From contig NZ_JBLKSS010000040.1 of the NCBI RefSeq assembly GCF_047607725.1, forward strand, positions 1 to 8,270: a stretch of DNA of 8,270 nucleotides, in the 5' to 3' direction. The notes beneath the pieces are model-generated. The model saw only the letters and a list, made by a program, of their open reading frames with translations. It had not been told where the DNA came from and ran no database searches. The position numbers and the translations under genes are program-made. Each line of letters begins with the position of its first letter. The first letter of the stretch is position 1. The stretch is from JBLKSS01 sp047607725 (GTDB taxonomy: Bacteria > Pseudomonadota > Gammaproteobacteria > Enterobacterales > Enterobacteriaceae). Shown one piece after another: positions 6,391 through 8,270 of this stretch.

Positions 6391-6738
6391 GTTGTCCGTC
6401 GCCGGTATTATTTAAAAAGTGTAATACTTATTAATTAGCGGGCATCTGCACAATACCTCATTTGGTACCAGAATGGTATAAAGAAACTTTATCTCTGGCC
6501 CTATTTCACGTCCACTACCCCGTCGTCGTTACCGGTAATTGGCCGAGTGGACAAAAGAATCACGCCAAAGAAATAAAATATGTAGCGCGGCCAATTTCGA
6601 TAGCACGTTTTGCCGCCGGCTTAATCGGAGAAATCTTATGGCCGCAAGGCTTCTAGCCCGTTTTTTTTAACCACTCTGTAAAATAAGATGTTTCTTTGAG
6701 CGGTCGATCGAATTTAATCGTTTTATTCGCAAAATTTA
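6391..6738. other. pykF-lpp spacer with no confirmed gene; possible small transcript
   Basis: No recognisable protein. A 64-codon frame from TTG 6462 to TAG 6656 has no ribosome site and no family I recognise. GTGTAATACTT at 6419-6429 repeats exactly the -10 region of the lpp promoter (6759-6769) but lacks a good -35. At 6648-6668 a short GGCT-TCT-AGCC hairpin is followed by CG and eight T. Together these could bound a transcript of about 235 bases, which is speculative. Confidence 0.3.
6648..6668 (+). terminator. Weak candidate terminator upstream of lpp
   Basis: A 4-base-pair stem GGCT/AGCC with a TCT loop, two bases, then eight T. The stem is short for an efficient terminator. It would prevent any leftover readthrough from entering the lpp promoter region. 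Confidence 0.35.
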
Positions 6739-6768
6739 TTCTCATTCGAAAATAGTTTGTGTAATACT
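6739..6768 (+). promoter_or_regulatory. lpp promoter
   Basis: TTCTCA (6739-6744), an 18-base spacer and AATACT (6763-6768) align with the E. coli lpp promoter TTGACA-18-TATACT. The sequence TTTGTGTAATACTTGTAATGC around the -10, and the leader after it (CTACATGGAGATTAACTCAA), are nearly identical to E. coli. Both hexamers deviate from consensus more than in E. coli, so the promoter may be somewhat weaker. The surroundings are AT-rich, as in the strong E. coli promoter. Confidence 0.82.
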
Positions 6769-6812
6769 TGTAATGCTACATGGAGATTAACTCAATCTAG
6801 AGGGTATTAATA

Positions 6813-7049
6813 ATGAATCGTACTAAACTGGTACTGGGCGCGGTAATTCTGGGTTCCACTCTGCTGGCTGGCTGCTCTAGCAACGCTAAAATCGATCAGC
6901 TGTCCTCCGACGTTCAGACTCTGAACGCCAAAGTTGACCAGATCAGCAACGACGTGAACGCACTGCGCTCCGACATACAGGCTGCTAAAGACGACGCTGC
7001 CCGTGCTAACCAACGTCTGGACAACCAAGCCACCTCTTACCGTAAGTAA
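6813..7049 (+). CDS. lpp: major outer membrane lipoprotein (Braun lipoprotein) Lpp
   Basis: A 78-residue precursor, the same length as in E. coli. A 20-residue signal peptide (MNRTKLVLGAVILGSTLLAG) ends in the lipobox LAGC, with lipid-modified Cys21. The mature 58 residues form the trimeric coiled coil (SSNAKIDQLSSDVQTLNAKV and following heptads). They end in YRK, whose last lysine is joined to peptidoglycan diaminopimelate by L,D-transpeptidases of the ErfK/YbiS/YcfS group. The protein tethers the outer membrane to the cell wall. Differences from E. coli near the end (DNQATSYRK for DNMATKYRK) leave the attachment site intact. AGGG (6801-6804) lies 8 bases before the ATG, in a leader almost identical to E. 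coli. It has its own promoter and terminator and is one of the few undamaged genes here. Confidence 0.97.
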   Translation: MNRTKLVLGAVILGSTLLAGCSSNAKIDQLSSDVQTLNAKVDQISNDVNALRSDIQAAKDDAARANQRLDNQATSYRK

Positions 7050-7069
7050 GAGTTCCTGTCTTGATTGGG

Positions 7070-7098
7070 AATGGCGCACGTTGTGCGCCATTTTTTTT
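7070..7098 (+). terminator. Rho-independent terminator of lpp
   Basis: AATGGCGCAC and GTGCGCCATT form a perfect 10-base-pair stem around GTT, ending in a run of eight T. It lies 20 bases after the lpp stop and closely resembles the E. coli lpp terminator. Confidence 0.93.
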
Positions 7099-7410
7099 GC
7101 CTGACGGGCAGGCCCGAGGGCCTACGCCTTTCCCCAGGCGCTCGATGCGCTATCTCCCCTCTCCTTACACCACTGGCGCTGTATCCCTTACGGATTACAT
7201 GCCCGCAGACGTCCCAGGCGGCGCGCTATGGCCTTTGATAGCCCTAAGTATGAGAACACCTCGTCGTCGATAGCGGTACGCCGGCAGATAGGCTGACGGT
7301 GCGCGCCAGCATGGGCTAATGGCCCGCCTGGCGGTGCGCTTAGCTTCGATAGCGGCTTACCCGCCGGTTTGCCCAACGCTCGGCATGCCCCTTTACTTCT
7401 TTGCGTTACC
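7099..7410. other. Spacer between lpp and ldtE with no recognisable gene
   Basis: About 310 GC-rich bases before the ldtE terminator, where as I recall E. coli has only a short gap. I see no tRNA, no supported ORF and no coherent protein remnant. Visible structure is limited to a perfect palindrome AGGCCC-GA-GGGCCT (7110-7123) and a direct repeat TCGATAGCGG (7267-7276 and 7346-7355, 79 bases apart). It may be an eroded gene or a past insertion. Confidence 0.5.
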
Positions 7411-7454
7411 AAAAACAACAACGGACGCGACGCCGGCTACGCCGGTGCGTCCGT
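7411..7454 (-). terminator. Rho-independent terminator of ldtE
   Basis: ACGGACGC (7421-7428) pairs with GCGTCCGT (7447-7454), and an inner CCGGC/GCCGG pairing extends the hairpin. On the minus strand it is followed by TGTTGTTTTTGG, a T-rich tail. It sits about 60 bases after the ldtE stop. Confidence 0.72.
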
Positions 7455-7515
7455 CTTTACGGATAGTGATACACTCAGCTCGGCCCGATGGGCCAGCCGT
7501 TCGCCACGCGGCGGG

Positions 7516-8117
7516 TCATACTCCCGGGGCTGCGTCGGGGGCAGTGCCTTGCGCCGCTTGCTCCACGGCTGCGGGAGACGTAGGCGTGACCAGTTCACCG
7601 TTATTGATCAATACCGGCATCCCAGAGCGGCGCGCCACCGCCTGTTTCACCATGGCGCGATCCGTTGCGGGCTGCGCGACAAATTTTGCCGTCCGGGCAT
7701 TCAAGCGAATCGGTGATGTCTGCGGATCGTCCTTCTCCGAACGGGAAAGCGGCTGATGGACTTCCACATAACGCTTGCCGTCAGGCTCCACCGCCACTTT
7801 CACCGGTTCATTAATCACCTGTACGCTATTGAACAACGCTTCAATATCGTCGGGTCGTAAGCGGATACAGCCGGAGCTGACCCGCATACCGATGCCGAAA
7901 TTGGCGTTAGTGCCGTGGATAAGATAGGTGCCGGTACCGGCCGCCAGCCGCAGCGCATACAACCCCATCGGGTTTTTCGGCCCCGCCGGCACCACCGCGG
8001 GCAGCGTGATGCCCTGTTCTTTGAGATAAATTTTACGGATGTTGGCGGTTGGCGTCCAGGTCGGGTTGGGGATTTTTTGACTGATTGAGGTCACCATAAC
8101 CGGCGTGTTGCGCCCCA
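7516..8117 (-). pseudogene. ldtE: L,D-transpeptidase LdtE (YnhG), C-terminal part only
   Basis: YkuD-family periplasmic enzyme that makes 3-3 peptidoglycan cross-links; E. coli LdtE has about 334 residues. Similarity starts at GRNTPVM and runs through SQKIPNPTWTPTANIR, LPAVVPAGPKNPMGLYALRL and YLIHGTNANFGIG. The catalytic motif MRVSSGCIRL follows, with the His of IHGT and the Ser, Cys and Arg of SSGCIR all present. About 120-130 N-terminal residues, including signal peptide and LysM domain, are missing. The open frame extends to ATG 8157, but its first 13 or so codons lie in insertion-sequence repeats, so a product would stay in the cytoplasm. LFNSV is followed directly by QVINEPVK, where homologues have a GTPVK-containing loop, implying an in-frame loss of about 6 codons. 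Convergent with lpp, as in E. coli. Confidence 0.87.
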
Positions 8118-8270
8118 TGCAGATTCCGACGTATCCGATCATCTGTTCCGGCGACATCCGATCAGTTATTCCGATATTTTCCGATCACCCACTCCAGTGA
8201 TATTCGATCACGTGTTCGCTCATCTTCTGACTCGGTTTTAGTCTATTTTTCCTGTGCTGGCTACTCCTTG
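8118..8270. mobile_element. End of an IS21-family-like insertion sequence within ldtE
   Basis: LdtE similarity stops at 8117. From 8118 the plus strand begins TGCAGATTCCGACG, which fits the 5'-TG...CA-3' termini of IS21-family elements. The next 90 bases are multiple subterminal repeats with CCGATCA cores, a known trait of IS21-family ends (IS1162-like group). No transposase ORF is recognisable before the window ends, so it cannot be said whether this is the istA or istB side. The family name is inference from end structure only. Confidence 0.6.
8119..8210 (+). repeat. Four tandem subterminal repeats, 23-base period
   Basis: CCGATCA occurs at 8135, 8158 and 8181, and TCGATCA at 8204, each exactly 23 bases apart. 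Within each unit a second conserved TTCCG or TCC block lies 14-15 bases upstream of the core. A fifth unit at 8227 is not clearly recognisable. Regular spacing of about two helical turns suggests binding sites for a multimeric transposase. Confidence 0.82.

Noticed and set aside
6462..6656. 64-codon frame in the pykF-lpp spacer
   Set aside because: Starts at TTG without a ribosome site, ends inside a terminator-like hairpin, and resembles no family I know; kept only as part of the spacer note.
7319..7756. Overlapping plus-strand frames at the ldtE end
   Set aside because: They run antisense through the ldtE C-terminus and its terminator, with no ribosome site or known motif.
8118..8157. ATG at 8157 as a genuine LdtE start
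   Set aside because: The codons from 8157 to about 8118 lie inside the 23-base insertion-sequence repeats and do not correspond to LdtE residues.

Overview
The window looks like chromosome of a Sodalis-type (enterobacterial, GC-rich) insect symbiont in an early stage of genome decay. The housekeeping genes lpp, mqo, pykF and ldtE are clearly enterobacterial, and the order pykF-lpp-ldtE with ldtE inverted is the one known from E. coli. Five of the eight protein genes are broken, and three or four of the breaks coincide with insertion-sequence ends. The genus assignment is inference; the enterobacterial assignment is firm.

Layout. Bases 1-141 are unassigned sequence, possibly an insertion-sequence end, that cuts off lacZ. 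Bases 138-470 (minus) are the first 110 residues of beta-galactosidase. Bases 471-767 are the divergent lac control region, with one good lac-operator match in front of lacZ and a weaker one in front of lacI. Bases 768-1847 (plus) are an apparently intact lacI. Bases 1881-2817 (minus) are an MDR-family (quinone-oxidoreductase-like) pseudogene with one frameshift and two nonsense codons. It starts 4 bases after the stop of mqo (2822-4447, minus, intact). An AT-rich spacer follows (4448-4960) with a strong ArcA-box match upstream of mqo. A GNAT acetyltransferase (4961-5335) is cut at its C-terminus by an IS66-family left end.

Bases 5332-5769 are two inward-facing copies of the same IS66 left end, meeting at a stretch of ambiguous bases. 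This is either an unresolved sequencing gap or the collapsed remains of two elements. On the far side lies only the last third of pykF (5771-6250), then a terminator, a 420-base spacer, an intact lpp with promoter and terminator (6739-7098), a spacer without recognisable genes, and an ldtE remnant (7516-8117, minus). The ldtE remnant is cut by what looks like the end of an IS21-family element (8118-8270) carrying four subterminal repeats at exact 23-base spacing.

Functionally, Lpp, Mqo and LacI look usable. Lactose hydrolysis, the GNAT, the MDR enzyme, PykF and LdtE should be lost unless their missing parts exist elsewhere. I see no previously undescribed biological system. The most informative signals are the insertion junctions, the surviving lac switch controlling a dead gene, and the conserved ArcA site.
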